Positions 40,853-51,232 of a stretch of 64,000 bases of DNA are shown here, piece after piece. The notes under the pieces were generated by a model that was given only the letters and a program-made list of their open reading frames with translations, had not been told where the DNA came from and made no database searches. The DNA lies in assembly GCF_905163445.1 (NCBI RefSeq), contig NC_053194.1:12814921-12878920 (forward strand), in the 5' to 3' direction. The stretch is from Pararge aegeria (lineage: Eukaryota; Arthropoda; Insecta; Lepidoptera; Nymphalidae). Both the position numbers and the translations under genes were made by a program. Numbering within the stretch: position 1 is the first letter of the stretch; each line of letters opens with the position of its first letter.

Positions 40853-41330
40853 GTCAAAGTCAAATATTTCTTTATTAAAATAGGCATATAGATGGCACTT
40901 TTGATGCGTACATTACATGTAAAATATGACAGGAGTGAGTTGATGGCGATAAATAAATTCGTCAACTTAAAACTAAAGCTACGAGGGTTCCAAACGCGCC
41001 CTGGTCTAAAAAGAAGCCCACAACAAACTTAGTCGGTTGTTATTTTTTTTCTTTATCACCATCTCACATTGTCATTTAAAAACTATTAAAACAGCAACCT
41101 GGTTAGAGCTATAATTTACACCCAAGCATTTTTATCGATGACGTAGTCCTTAATACTATAATAAGACTTTTCTATAAGCTTACGTTTAATAAAAATATTA
41201 TTGGGTTGATATGACGGTGATGATGATGAAAGCGTAGTTAGAAAATCAAATTTAATAAAAAATCGGTTTAATTTAGCCGAGTAATCTCCCGGTTTTAAAA
41301 CAAAGGTATAACCACGCTGCTTCAATATAT
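40853..41330 (-). pseudogene. L3 LINE ORF2 C-terminus, reversed
   Basis: On the minus strand the frame from 41325 encodes FVLKPGDYSAKLNRFFIKFD, then NIFIKRKLIEKSYYSIKDYV and IDKNAWV before a stop near 41116. This is the same tail pattern (FK/IK..L...YYSI.D...DKNAW) as the copies at 13745 and 41750. The 3' UTR has GACCAGGGCGCGTTTGGAAC in reverse at 40985-41005, and the tail is (GACTTT)n at 40853-40865. Its UTR subtype matches 6002-6196 more than 13745-14116. Confidence 0.75.
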
Positions 41331-41559
41331 GTTGGTTTGTTGTACCAGAAATTCAAACATTCGCGCATGTTAAAAAGTTATGCTATGTATGATGTATGTG
41401 ACATTAATAATAAAACCGATATTGACAACATTTTGCATAGAGCTGTTAGTAGTGCACAGGGTTTTTCACCAGACATATCCTACTCCCAGAAGGCAGTGCT
41501 TTTGTGCTTGTATAAAGTGAACACCACTTGAAATAGAATACTCCTAGTAATACGTACAT
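41331..41559 (+). repeat. Possible L3 remnant
   Basis: It lies between an L3 in reverse and an L3 3' tail at 41560. A 64-codon frame (41337-41531) shows no motif. It may be a decayed portion of the L3 copy whose tail follows. Confidence 0.35.
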
Positions 41560-41635
41560 GACGTTTCATAAGTGCTTATTAATTAAGCCTACTACCTAAA
41601 TAAATGAATTTAGAATTTTTTGAATTTTGAATAAT
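41560..41635 (+). repeat. L3 LINE 3' tail
   Basis: GACGTTTCATAAGTGCTTAT, TAAGCCTACTACCTAAATAA and a decayed (GAATTT)n tail. A further, longer L3 copy lies just downstream. Confidence 0.7.
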
Positions 41636-41749
41636 TGACGGGCCAAGCAGATCAGAACATAGACCCCGATATAACCTAACCTTAATTTGGGTTCTTTAAC
41701 TTTAACGATTACCGAGGTTAACTGAAACGAAGGCTTAACATGCTTTATG

Positions 41750-42390
41750 TGGCACAGAAGTGGTCACTGCCAACAGAAATAGGATCTTATTATGGGCTGC
41801 TGATATATAAACTATATTTATACTACAGAAAAGAGCTGTGCGATCAATATATAAACTTAGATCACGCGAATCCCTTCGTACTTTAAAGAAATGGGTATAC
41901 TTACAGCAGCCTCGCAATATATTTATAATAATGTTATCTTTATTAAACAAAACATAAGTAATTATAAACAAAAAGTCGATATAAACAGTCGACCAACTAG
42001 AAACGGACATAAATTAGTGATATCTGTTATATGCTTTAATAACATGATACCGAAGGTAATATTAGATCTACCTTTACCTAAGTTTAAACAATATATTAAA
42101 ACACATTTAATAAATCGTGGTTACTACACGATTGATGGATTCCTAAACGACAAGGCTGCTTGGAAGCAGGCCACTCCGCTCTCATCTCCCACAAAACAGA
42201 ATAATTCTAAAGATTGTTACACTTTAAAATGATGTTGGAAAAGAGCAATCTGCTCTCTGTTTCTTGCCGGCTCTTCTCAGTGGAATCTGCCTCCCGAACC
42301 GTTGGTAGAGTCACTACAAACAGACTGGACGTTTCATAAGTGCTTATTAATTAGGCCTACTTTAAATAAATGAATTTTGAATTTGAAGAA
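41750..42390 (+). pseudogene. L3 LINE, longest copy: reverse-transcriptase C-terminus and 3' UTR
   Basis: In a broken frame the 5' part encodes LLLWAADI, ILQKRAVRSIYKL and RSRESLRTL, matching the LLWG...LQKRA.R.I segment downstream of the reverse-transcriptase core in CR1/Jockey-type LINEs. From 41891 an open frame continues with YIYNNVIFIKQNISNY, SRPTRNGHKL and then FNNMIPKVILDLPLPKFKQY, IKTHLINRGYYTIDGFLNDK and AAWKQ, ending at a stop at 42230. The 3' UTR has GGAAAAGAGCAATCTGCTC, TTTCTTGCCGGCTCTTCTCA and TAGGCCTACTTTAAATAAAT. Stops upstream show it is dead. The core polymerase motif (YxDD) is not present here. Confidence 0.85.
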
Positions 42391-42709
42391 AAATCCCACA
42401 CATCAAATAGTAGCCTGACCCAGGAATCGTACGAAGGTCCTTCGGATACTTATTTGAAAGGACGTTAGTACTATTGAATTTCTGATTTTAATCTAGTTTT
42501 AAACTGAAATTTGCTGATAGGCGACTCGAGGTGTAATCGACCCAAACGGCCCTAAGGGACGAAGTTTTTCTACAAATCATTATTCATTTCCCCTTATACC
42601 GCGATGCTTTGAAAAGGATCGTTTCACAGCGATAAACTTCAGGTATTCTGAATTTAAATCGTGCGCTCCAATTTTAAATATTTCATATTTGATATCAATA
42701 TTCATCATC

Positions 42710-42811
42710 ATTCATCATCATTATCGACCCTGTGCCCACTGAAGGGCACGGGACGCCTCTCAGAATGAGATGGGCTTAGGCCGTAGACCGTAGTCAACCA
42801 CGTTGGCGCAA
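42710..42811 (-). repeat. SINE-C 3' end, reversed
   Basis: CATCATCATTATCGACCCTG, CACTGAAGGGCACGGGACGC, CTCTCAGAATGAGATGGGC and GTAGTCAACCACGTTGGCG, cut at repeat O. Confidence 0.75.
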
Positions 42812-43000
42812 AGTTCTTATGAAAATTAAGCTTAATTTCTTATACCTATTCTGCGAAAAGCAAGAGGTATGGTATGGTGTAATTTATAGTTTCTTCAATC
42901 CTTTACTCCACACCAAACAGACCTTGCGCAATGTACCCTCTACGCACGTTTCGCTCCGAAACCAGAGCATACAGAGGAGATGTTGACTTTACAATAAATA
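42812..43000 (-). repeat. Repeat O, reversed
   Basis: GTAATTTATAGTTTCTTCAA, CTCCACACCAAACAGACCTT, ACGCACGTTTCGCTCCGAAA and GATGTTGACTTTACAATAAA. The plus-oriented copy at 53165-53285 and a partial at 56400-56530 align. The short frame with FRSET and GDVDFTIN recurs in both copies but on an overall non-coding pattern. Confidence 0.75.
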
Positions 43001-43017
43001 AATGGATTGGATATTTG

Positions 43018-43088
43018 GATTCAATTGGTACCCACAGCCTTGGACTCAGAAAGCAGGGTCGCTGCCCACTGCGCCAATCGGCTATCAA
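43018..43088 (-). repeat. SINE-A head, reversed
   Basis: TGGTACCCACAGCCTTGGAC, TCAGAAAGCAGGGTCGCTGC and CCACTGCGCCAATCGGCTAT are the tRNA-like head without the body. Confidence 0.8.
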
Positions 43089-43388
43089 AATTTCCGTTAC
43101 ATGTAAAATACAAGGCAATGCTAAAATAGAAAACGCTGAGATTCTGCACCTCACGGTCGACCACATTATCATCCTAAACACTTAAGAAAATCTATCTATT
43201 AGTAACGATAAAATAGTCGAGTAAGATAAGTTTCTGCGTTACGTGGAAAAAGGCTGTGCTAAACTGGAGAATGCTTCGTTATTTCACCATTCTAAGATGC
43301 TTCATATAGTCATATGCAGCGGTTTAATTTTATTTTCAAATTACAAAATAATATAAACAGAAAGAAATTAATAAATTGACTTCTCTCA

Positions 43389-43580
43389 CCTTTGAAAACT
43401 ATATGGAGACCACTCGGGCATGAAGATTTGATCACTACGTATCACACTCCTTCGCCGTTAAAGCAAGTGATATTTGATGGCATTGTACATAGTTTCGAAA
43501 AGTAAGAGGTGCGTGGCAAGATCGAACTCTTTCACCTTTGAAGAGAGGCCGATGTCATACCCACAAGACTATCAGTGCTC
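43389..43580 (-). repeat. SINE-C, reversed, diverged
   Basis: GAAAACTATATGGAGACCAC, CTCCTTCGCCGTTAAAGCAA, GTGATATTTGATGGCATTG, GTGCGTGGCAAGATCGAACT and CACAAGACTATCAG follow the family at lower identity. Confidence 0.65.
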
Positions 43581-43585
43581 GTAAA

Positions 43586-43985
43586 TAACACTAGCGGACC
43601 GAATTCGTCCGCGAATGAGTCGACTTAAAAAAATAGTCGTATGTTGTCGCGGACTGTTTTTTAGAACTTTAAAGAAACAACAATTCCGACAATTCAGATA
43701 TACTTACTACATCGTCATGTCAAGAAGAGTCATATTTTGCAGTTTAAATTGGGACTACCCAAACACCTTTGTTATTTTTCTTCCAATAAAAAAAAAGTAA
43801 GTTTATGTTTAAGTTGATTATCGATAAAGCACGAAGAAAATGACATATTCTAAAAATGAATCCTAGCTAGATCGATTTATCGTCTCCGAAACCACCTGTA
43901 TACTAAATTTCATGAAAATCGTTGAAGCCGATACCGAGATTCCAATTATATATATATATTTATATACAAGAATTGCTCATTTAAA
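43586..43985 (+). repeat. Repeat K-type short retroposon
   Basis: ACTAGCGGACCGAATTCGTC and GCGGACTGTTTTTTAGAACT at the 5' side, and AAATTTCATGAAAATCGTTG, AAGCCGATACCGAGATTCCA and an ATATATATATTTATATA tail at the 3' side, outline a short non-coding retroposon of a common lepidopteran style. The GACTGTTTTTTAGAACTTTA word recurs at 4005-4030. Confidence 0.55.
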
Positions 43986-44306
43986 TATATAAGATACTAA
44001 TTAATTATAATTCATAAGCTGTCTACAGATCTTCTCTTAAAATAGAGTTTGTTTTGTTTGTTTTAAAAATATCATTATTAATTAAACAATTGTATTACAG
44101 TGCATATCCTAGTGACTAGCCTGGGTTAAACAAATAAATAATATGTTACAGTTTAGCAGGTTACAAGACCTTTTTAAAACTTTACAGCATATAAACTAAA
44201 CACGTTTAACAACTTATTGAGCCACATGAAAAAGAGTGAATTAAAATAGAGTGACGGTAAGTATAGAGCGTTACGCTGCGTTATATCATTTACTTATAAA
44301 ATATAT

Positions 44307-44560
44307 TAGCGGTGATAGCCTTGTGGTTACTCTTCTTCTACTTAACCTTCGGGGGGCCGAGTTCGAATCCCAGCGCGCATCTTTAACTTTTCTAATTTAT
44401 GTGCGTCTTAAGTACCTAATTAAAATATCTATACGGTCAAGGAAAACATAGTGCATACCATAGAGTTCTCCATAATGTTCTCAAAGGCGTCTGAAGTCCA
44501 CCAATCAGCACTGAACCAGAGTGGTGGACTAGGGCTCCTTCTTATATAAACCCTTCTTAT
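44307..44560 (+). repeat. SINE-C, diverged
   Basis: AGCGGTGATAGCCTTGTGGT, GGGGGGCCGAGTTCGAATCC (B box), CTAACTTTTCTAATTTATGT-type words and TCCACCAATCAGCACTGAAC are recognisable. The 3' end decays after GGTGGACTAGGGC. Confidence 0.8.
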
Positions 44561-45145
44561 TATGGGAGCCGTGCTCCAATTATTAATCTTAGAAAATGAC
44601 ATTTGCCAAGCCAACTATTGTATAGAGTCCAGTACACAAGGGGTTTGCAAGCGGAGCTGGGCCACAGCTAATTCAACTAATTAATTTAATACAGAGTAGT
44701 GTAAAACAAGCTTTATAATAAACTACGAGTTCAAATTAGCATTCGCAGCAAGTCCTGCCCGTCACTCATAAACGATATTTAGAACAAAGTACTAGCATAA
44801 ATCAAGTACAAAGAAAACAGTTGACGGAAAACGGTCCTTACACGCGTTTTATAAATAAACAATCTATATTGTTTCCTAAATAAAATATTGCCACAGACTA
44901 AAGAAAAGGTATCAACAGTAAATCAGCCTGTGAATAAAATTGTAAGAATTATATTTTGTATATAAAATAGTAACAATATCTAAATATGCAGATATTACTT
45001 AACTAAATCACTTTTTTTAATCGTATATAATTTATAAACTGCTGTCTTTTCAGTTAATATAAAAGTGAGAAACAAATTAAACCTCCAAACTACTGACAAA
45101 AATACCGATAAATATATAAACTAGAATAATGTTAAGTATTAATAA
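44561..45145. other. Unassigned AT-rich stretch
   Basis: There is a short retroposon-like scrap near 44640-44690 (GGGTTTGCAAGCGGAGCTGG). Nothing else was seen. Confidence 0.4.
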
Positions 45146-45228
45146 TTTCCTTACGATATTTTCCTTCACCGTGCAAGTAAATGATATATTTATTAATGAA
45201 TAAAACGCATTATTTTCGAGAGTTAGTT
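45146..45228 (-). repeat. SINE-C middle scrap, reversed
   Basis: TTCCTTACGATATTTTCCTT, CACCGTGCAAGTAAATGATA and AATAAAACGCATTATTTTCG are about 80 bp of the family. Confidence 0.6.
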
Positions 45229-45960
45229 GCAATAATATGAAAATCAATTTCGACAACATTGAAAATCACAAACCGCCAATGGTACGTGGAAATAATCTTT
45301 CTATAAACAAGTTTTCCAGTTTTCATCGATCTTTTTCCACTAGTCTCTGTATATTGTTCGACGATTGTTATTACACTAGAGTGCATAAAACGCGTGGGCG
45401 TTTATCAAAGCGTATATCATTGTACGAAGCTAAAACTCGATGTATAAATCGCAATTTCAACCGTAAAGACTCCTTATCAGGATCATACCAAATCAGGAAG
45501 GTAAAACATACGTAGGAGTAGAGAAATGCTGAGATATCTATTGTGTACAAACGTGTCGTACGTGACAATAGGTTGTTTAGAAGGTTTAAAAATTCATCAC
45601 ATATTTTTGCTATAGGTTTTCCGTGACATTTCACAGATTTTGATACGGATGTTTTTCCTTTCTATTAACAATTAAGGATTTTTATGCTTACTCCAGTGCT
45701 TATGAGTTTGTACTGCGAAAGAGGGTTTGTTGGTTTCTTACGTCAGTAAGTGAAATCAGGTTAAATTTTATTCCGGGAAAATGCATGGTTTTAATGGGAT
45801 TTATATATAAAACGCAAATCTGTATATTTCATGTTAAAAAGGCTGAACGGATTTTGATAAAATATAGTTGGTATATAAGGTATCTTAAGGGTCTCTTAAA
45901 TTTGGAAATTTATAATTTTTTAATTTTCTCTGTAGTCGTGGTTACTTACAACCCTACTAT
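45229..45960. other. Unassigned stretch
   Basis: A 92-codon plus frame (45237-45515) overlaps an 87-codon minus frame. Neither shows a motif. A scrap with AAAAAGGCTGAACGGATTTT at 45836-45860 is a short-retroposon word. Confidence 0.4.
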
Positions 45961-45962
45961 AA

Positions 45963-46150
45963 AATATCACTGACTTTATCGGTGAAAGAAAACATCGTGA
46001 TAAAGCCGGAACGCCTGAGAGTTCTCAATACTGTTTTCCAAGGTGTGAACCATTCCGCACTTGGGCAGTATGGTGGATTAAGGCCGTTATCGTTTTAAGG
46101 GGAGCCAGCCTTGAACCATGAGGAGCCGTGCATAGTAGTAGGCAAGTGAA
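45963..46150 (+). repeat. SINE-C, head-truncated
   Basis: ATCACTGACTTTATCGGTGA, AAGAAAACATCGTGATAAAG, CCTGAGAGTTCTCAATACTG and GCAGTATGGTGGATTAAGGC follow the family to GGAGCCGTGCATAGTAGTAG. Confidence 0.75.
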
Positions 46151-46391
46151 TGGTGGCAATGCAATGTCTCAAAACTATCCAAATATGGGCTGTATCTTAA
46201 CTATGACCAATTGGTATTGAAACATTTATAACACCAGAAGTGATTTAAGTTAGTTAGCTTTTATTTTTTTATAATTTGACCGGAGGTAATAACGACAATG
46301 CTGTTGTATAAACCTATAATTGATAATTGTGCCATTGCACTAGACAGAATTTATAATTCTAAGACATTTTTTTTTAATTAATGTTGTTACA

Positions 46392-46780
46392 ATTAAGAAT
46401 GCTCAGAGTCACTCATCGAGCGATAGAGAGAGCTATGCTAGGAGTATCTCTACGCAATCAAATGAGGAGATCCGTAGGAGAACTAGAGTTACCGACATAG
46501 TTCAGCGAGTCGCGAAGCTGAAGTGGCAATGGGCAGGGCACATAGCTCGGAGAACCGATGGACGTTGGGGTCTTAAGGTGCTGGAATGGCGACCCCACAC
46601 CGGTAAACGCAGCGTAGGCCGGCCCCCAACGCGTTGGACAGATGACATCAGGCGAGTCGCTGGGCGCCGCTGGAGGCAAGCGGCCCAGGACCGTGTATTG
46701 TGGAACTCCCTCCAAAAGACCTATGTCCAGCAGTGGACGTCCATTGGTTGAAATGATGATGATGATGATGATGATGATTC
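46392..46780 (+). pseudogene. L2 RTE-like LINE, end of ORF2 with (ATG)n tail
   Basis: The plus strand encodes, in one frame, LRVTHRAIERAMLGVSLRNQ. After a frameshift near 46462 it continues NEEIRRRTRVTDIVQRVAKL, KWQWAGHIARRTDGRWG and KVLEWRPHTGKRSVGRPPTR, then WTDDIRRVAGRRWRQAAQDR and a VQQWTSIG end with its stop. This is the characteristic C-terminal part of insect RTE-like LINE reverse transcriptases (GRPP.RW.DD, W...AQDR, QQW). The (ATG)n tail (46752-46778) is the native 3' end. It is much better preserved than 27620 and 32726, hence probably younger. An 85-codon minus frame is a shadow. Confidence 0.85.
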
Positions 46781-47130
46781 AATTAACTTTTATATAAGTG
46801 TTCATCTTCCGCTAGTGTAATAGGGTCCTAAACTATCTGTAGGCGTGAATTATTGGACACGCGAATGCTGTTAATGATTAATGTGTTTTCAGCCGCGGTT
46901 TATAGTGGCAATAAAGCGAGCTACACCGAATTCACAGAATAGCTGCCGTACAAAATGACGTATGATACAAAACATAGTAAGCAGCTATTGTTTTTAATAG
47001 TTACTTGGTATTTTTCAAATTAGTACGTGCCAGAACACGCATCTGGCACCAGGTACATGCAGTATCTACGGACAGTTTTGCAGCCCGGACTTCGTAGGGA
47101 TTTGCTTGTTACCTTCGGCACGCTTTGACA
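46781..47130. other. Unassigned stretch
   Basis: No recognised family or coding signal. The last 60 bp (47070-47130) lead into the CA-rich array. Confidence 0.4.
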
Positions 47131-47302
47131 TACCCACACACACCCACATTCAGGCACACGTATATACATACACACAGGCGCTTACTCACGCATATACGCA
47201 CACAGACACACAAACCCACTCTCAGGCACACGTATACACACACACACACAAACAAACACACACACACACGAACAAACACACACACACACACACACACACA
47301 CG
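47131..47302. repeat. CA-rich microsatellite with a duplicated motif
   Basis: About 170 bp of ACACAC, with variants. TCAGGCACACGTATA occurs twice about 70 bp apart (near 47151 and 47221), so part of the array grew by segment duplication. The overlapping Thr/His- and Val/Cys-rich frames of 60-77 codons are translated repeat and not genes. Confidence 0.9.
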
Positions 47303-47839
47303 ATTTTTTTGAAATCTATTATTTCCATGCCTAAAATATTATATTTTAGTAGTTGACTCAAACTCGAACTCGACAAATGACGAACTTTCATACAAATTTT
47401 CACCACCCATTTCACGTCATTTGGGGTGGAATTAAAAAAATCTTAGGGCACGTCTAGGGTACCTACCTACCTACACTCCAAATAGCTGAAAGTACTAAAA
47501 GTATATCAGTCAGTCAAGACAAAGCATTGTATAGTTATTAATAATAAACAATATAACCTAACTCAACCTCGCCTGTTCTCTGTAGCTCAGTCTGATATAA
47601 CAAATAATATAACAAATGATGCGAATCGTGTAGCAACTAATAAGTTTCCTAATTAATTGTTATTGCCGCCGGACGATTTATTATAATTACTGTCCACATC
47701 AAAAGACAAGGCCAGTATTTGCTTTCGGTGACATATTGCACTGCTGTCTTTGGTAAGTGGAAGTTGGATGTACTAAGTTCACCAGTTTGTCTAGTAAACA
47801 AGATATCACCAGTTCGATTTCAAGTTTGGCAAACTGCAT

Positions 47840-47945
47840 AACGCAGTGTTGAACACTGCAATCCTATAAGTCGGAGGTCCCCCGGTAGGGGCCATTTGGT
47901 AAATTACAATTTCTGTATTGTCTGTAATCGAGGTTGGCTCCGCTT
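47840..47945 (+). repeat. SINE-B head fragment
   Basis: ATAACGCAGTGTTGAACACT, CCTATAAGTCGGAGGTCCCC, CGGTAGGGGCCATTTGG and ACAATTTCTGTATTGTCTG follow the family head. The B box has decayed. Confidence 0.6.
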
Positions 47946-48439
47946 GATAAACAAAGACTGATTAGGAGTGTAGCGGTCTCCACATTACAGAACTAGATGG
48001 CGCCACAAAAATCCTGCATCGCGCTACCGAGGTGTTCACAAAGAATGCCTTTATGCCATCTTCCAAAAAATGAATGTTCGGACCTCGGTCCCCGAGCACG
48101 ATCACCCGCTCGGAGGAAGATCTTCCTATTGTTACGGTCGAGCGTATCATCATAGCTCCCGTACAGGACTATAAATTTAATCTTGCATCAAGTCTGAACT
48201 GTAACACATACTGGTGATATTGCAGTCTAACTTGTGGTAGAATAAATATTTGTTTTTTAAGAATTTAGCTACTAACGGTTACATCATTGCATTTTTTTTA
48301 AATTATAGCCAGCCAGCTTTTTTTTTGGTAAAATTATAAAATTCAAAATTTTAAAAACCCTTCGATTTTCAATTTAGTTGTACATTATTCTAATAGTCCA
48401 GCCCATTCATTTGATACCCACATTGCGGATGCTTTTGTG
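47946..48439. other. Unassigned, with a GC-richer island
   Basis: The patch 47960-48180 is GC-richer than its surroundings and carries a 63-codon minus frame (ERVIVLGDRGPNIHFLEDGI). Its context, GATGGCGCCACAAAAATCC, has the ATCTAGTGGCGCCAT style of repeat ends. No homology could be established. Confidence 0.4.
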
Positions 48440-48525
48440 TGTGTGTATGAAATTGCCACATACACACACACGTAAGCACGTCAAACTTATAACAGCACGT
48501 CCTTTTTTCGCTGGGGGTTAAGTAG
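48440..48525 (-). repeat. Repeat U fragment, reversed
   Basis: ATACACACACACGTAAGCAC, GTCAAACTTATAACAGCACG and TTCGCTGGGGGTTAA are the reverse of the 5' part of the copy at 58380-58640. Confidence 0.6.
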
Positions 48526-48602
48526 GTATAAGAGGAAGAATATGCTATGTGGAATATGTTTGTTGGTAGGCTTTAATGATCAAAATTATTATTGTCAACA
48601 AC

Positions 48603-48838
48603 AACAACAACAACAATCCATTACCGGTCCACTGCAGGTTACGGGCTTCCTCTCAGAATGAGAAGGGTTCACGCTGTGCGGATTGGACTTCACACGCCGT
48701 TGAGAACATAATAGAGAACTCTTAGGCATGCAGGTTTCCTCACAATGTTTTCCTTCACCGTTTAAAGCAAGTGATATTTAAATTGCTTAAATGAAAAACG
48801 CACATAACTCCGAAGTGGTGCGTGCCGGGGCTCGGAGT
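48603..48838 (-). repeat. SINE-C, reversed, with (CAA)n in place of the usual tail
   Basis: An ACAACAACAACAACAACA tail (48598-48617), CCATTACCGGTCCACTGCAG, TTCACGCTGTGCGGATTGGA, GTTTCCTCACAATGTTTTCC and GTGCGTGCCGGGGCTCGG. Other copies end in (CAT)n on this strand, so the tail has changed type. Confidence 0.85.
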
Positions 48839-48840
48839 CA

Positions 48841-49025
48841 TGTATATATATATTTATATATATATTTCTGGTGTGCGTGTGGCACTGTCACATATGTCAC
48901 TGAACTCCTCCTAAACGGCTGGACCGATTTGAATGAATTTTTTGGTATGTGTTTGGGTGGCACCCTGGATGGTTTATATTCACAAATCAGCTCGACAGAT
49001 GGCGCTGGGGTCCGCTAGTATATAT
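48841..49025 (-). repeat. Repeat K, reversed, near complete
   Basis: Flanked by (TA)n, it reads ACTCCTCCTAAACGGCTGGA, CCGATTTGAATGAATTTTTT, GGTGGCACCCTGGATGGTTT and GACAGATGGCGCTGGGGTCC, ending GCTAGTA. It aligns in reverse with 37133-37302 and shows the 5' end missing there. Confidence 0.75.
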
Positions 49026-49424
49026 TTATTTATATATATATAAATAATACTCGTATATTGCTAAATCGAATGTACCTACCGACTCGAAGTTCCAGAGTTG
49101 GTACTTTTGTAGAGTTTATGTTTGCACGGAAATACACGCAGTTATACGGTTATACCCACTTCCTTTCGGAACATGGGTATTACGGCCAGGCTAAGCACCG
49201 TTTGCTAGTTAAAGACAAACCCGAAATGTTTAGTAGGCGGACTCTGCGAATGCTACGAACATAGCACGCCTCACAAGTCCCTGGTTCCCACGGCAAACTA
49301 ACTAGTTATCTAGTTCTGTGTTGTATAACCTTAGGGCTTAAGCGGATTTTGCTTTGCATATATTAAGAGAGTTTGCTTTAATACGGAAGAAAATTGAACG
49401 CACATATTAATAACGACTGAGTCT
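49026..49424. other. Unassigned, with one odd 68-codon frame
   Basis: A plus frame at 49058-49264 with YTQLYGYTHFLSEHGYYGQA has gene-like composition, but there is no splice context, homologue I recognise or second copy. Confidence 0.35.
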
Positions 49425-49575
49425 CGCGAATCTTGTGATAACGACACAGGGAGGTATCTATGCATCGTCTGAGTCTGATACAAGACTAAAGTGTATAGGA
49501 AATGCACCCATATTAATATTAAAATTCCCAACGGAACACTGTCATGAGCATTAACTGTGAATCAAAATATGTACT
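49425..49575 (+). repeat. Repeat H copy 4
   Basis: TTGTGATAACGACACAGGGA, GGTATCTATGCATCGTCTGA, GTGTATAGGAAATGCACCCA and AACACTGTCATGAGCATTAA. It is the most diverged copy, with a small deletion where copies 2 and 3 have CCATGTAGGACTG. Confidence 0.7.
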
Positions 49576-49671
49576 TACTTTAATTATTTCTTGAAAAAAG
49601 TTATCAATATGTGTGTCAAGTTAACAGTTAACACTTCAAAAAAATACTGTTACACTTGCATCTGAAGGATT

Positions 49672-49960
49672 TTTTAGCCGTTGACGGCAATCTCACCTGG
49701 TGGTAAGTGATGATTTATTCGAAGATGATAGCTGGCTGTTAGGTGCAGTTATATTAAGCCCTTATTCTGTTTCTAAGCGGTAACGTATCGGAACATTAAA
49801 TCGAAGTAATCGTGTTGGTAGGGTGATAATTAGCTTCGTCTGAAGCCGGTTATCAGACAAGACCAGAGAAAATTCAATAATTTCCAACTTGTCTCCTCGA
49901 CGAACGAACCTGGGACCTCCTACAATCCCTCAACGCTTACCACTGCGCCAGGATGGTTAT
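49672..49960 (-). repeat. SINE-B, full length, reversed
   Basis: GCCGTTGACGGCAATCTCAC, CTGGTGGTAAGTGATGATTT, GCTTCGTCTGAAGCCGG, GACCAGAGAAAATTCAATAA, GTCTCCTCGACGAACGAACC (reversed B-box area) and CTTACCACTGCGCCAGGATG (reversed A box). All parts of the family are present. Confidence 0.85.
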
Positions 49961-50261
49961 CGAAAAAAGAGGATAAATGTGTTCCGTTTTAAAAGTAACT
50001 ATTGATTTTTAAAACGAATTTAGATGTAAAAAGCAAATGTTCGTGATATGTATAGTAACGTTTAATATTAATGTTGCTATAAAGTGGTTTCCTACATTGG
50101 CAATCGGCAAATGGCATTTCAAGTTTGCTCAAAATGTAACTGACTAATGCTCTGTATTTATAGTCGTGGGAATGTATGTCAAGTTGTTTTATTACATTCA
50201 ATGAATTTGTTGACCAGTTTAGCTGTTGATCTTTTAATATGAAACTGTTCTGCATGTGACG

Positions 50262-50378
50262 TGTGGTGACGGCAGATCAGAATACAATTGCCAACTTCCC
50301 TCGTCTTGCCGCGCGTGTCGTACGAGGCGATTAAGGGAATATGACTGAGAACGGGCAACAGCGTTCGACGATCTTCCT
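50262..50378 (+). repeat. L1 5' part, variant
   Basis: TGTGGTGACGGCAGATCAGA, GCGTGTCGTACGAGGCGATT and AAGGGAATATGACTGAGAAC, then GGGCAACAGCGTTCGACGAT. A SINE-B begins inside it after CTTCCT (50373-50378). Confidence 0.75.
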
Positions 50379-50679
50379 GACGCAGCGGTGGACGCTGTGA
50401 ATTTAAGCAGGAGATCCCGGGTTTGATTCCCAGCAATATATAATTTCTGAATTTACTCTGGTTTGATCTGGTGGGAGGCTTTGGCCGTGGCTAGTTACCA
50501 CCCTACCGACAAAGACGTGCCCCCAAGCGATTTAGTGTTCGGTGCAAAGTCGCGTAGAAACCGATTAGCGGTATGACTGCCATACTCCCTAACAGGTTAG
50601 CCCTCTACCATCTTAGACTGCATCATCACTTACCAACAGGTGAATCAAGGGCTAACTTGTAGAGTAATAAAAAAAGTAG
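50379..50679 (+). repeat. SINE-B, full length, 6-bp TSD
   Basis: ACGCAGCGGTGGACGCTGTG (A box), CCCGGGTTTGATTCCCAGC (B box), TTTACTCTGGTTTGATCTGG, GGCCGTGGCTAGTTACCACC, CCCCAAGCGATTTAGTGTTC, ACAGGTTAGCCCTCTACCAT and GGTGAATCAAGGGCTAACTT, then an A-rich end. CTTCCT flanks it at 50373-50378 and 50680-50685. It is the best SINE-B in the window. Confidence 0.9.
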
Positions 50680-50780
50680 CTTCCTCTTTGCTATTACTCT
50701 GTGCCATCTACTGTGGTGCTATTACTCTGTGCCATATATTGCGATAACCAATCCTGCCCAGCGTGGATTATGTTCGAACT

Positions 50781-50850
50781 TTTTTTTTTTTTTTTATCCA
50801 TCCATCCATTCATCTTACAAACGTTCGCATCTATAATATTAGTAGGACTT
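50781..50850 (+). repeat. Repeat X 3' end after a T tract
   Basis: A T15 run, (ATCC)n, then TTACAAACGTTCGCATCTAT and AATATTAGTAGGACTT match the ending of the element at 21591-21981. Confidence 0.6.
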
Positions 50851-51109
50851 AAAAATAAGTAGATGCTGCACTCGATTTCGTATCCTAAAATAATAATTAT
50901 TCATTATTAGTCCAGAGGGCACTACCATATGAACATTTCATTATGTTCGGTCTCATTTACAAACAATGCTATTGCCAGCATCCCGCCGACCGAGATATCA
51001 TCACCGATTATATCTCGCGAACAGTTTTTTGTTCATTATTTTAATTCAATTTAACACACGTTCAAATAATACGGACGCGCCCGTTTGCAGCCAATTGTAC
51101 AAAACATCT

Positions 51110-51232
51110 TGTTTTAAAGCCCAAATTTTCTTTAACCTTATTGCTAGAGAGTTTGACAGAATGTTTGTAAAAGTATTTGCGCTTCTTCAGCAATATTCAA
51201 TCCATTTTACTATGACGCCGTAGTAATTAGAT
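51110..51232 (+). repeat. Repeat R, diverged copy
   Basis: TTGCTAGAGAGTTTGACAGA, ATGTTTGTAAAAGTATTTGC and TCCATTTTACTATGACG match 30600-30710. The preceding 85-codon frame is not kept in the other copies. Confidence 0.5.

Noticed and set aside
41116..41325. Candidate host gene on the minus strand
   Set aside because: The protein pattern and 3' UTR identify it as the end of an L3 LINE.
42410..42450. GACCCAGGAATCG word shared with 54738-54760 as a further SINE
   Set aside because: The match is only about 15 bp and resembles a generic B-box reverse complement; no extended alignment was found.
47106..47415. Thr/His-rich and Val/Cys-rich frames
   Set aside because: Direct translation of a CA/TG microsatellite.
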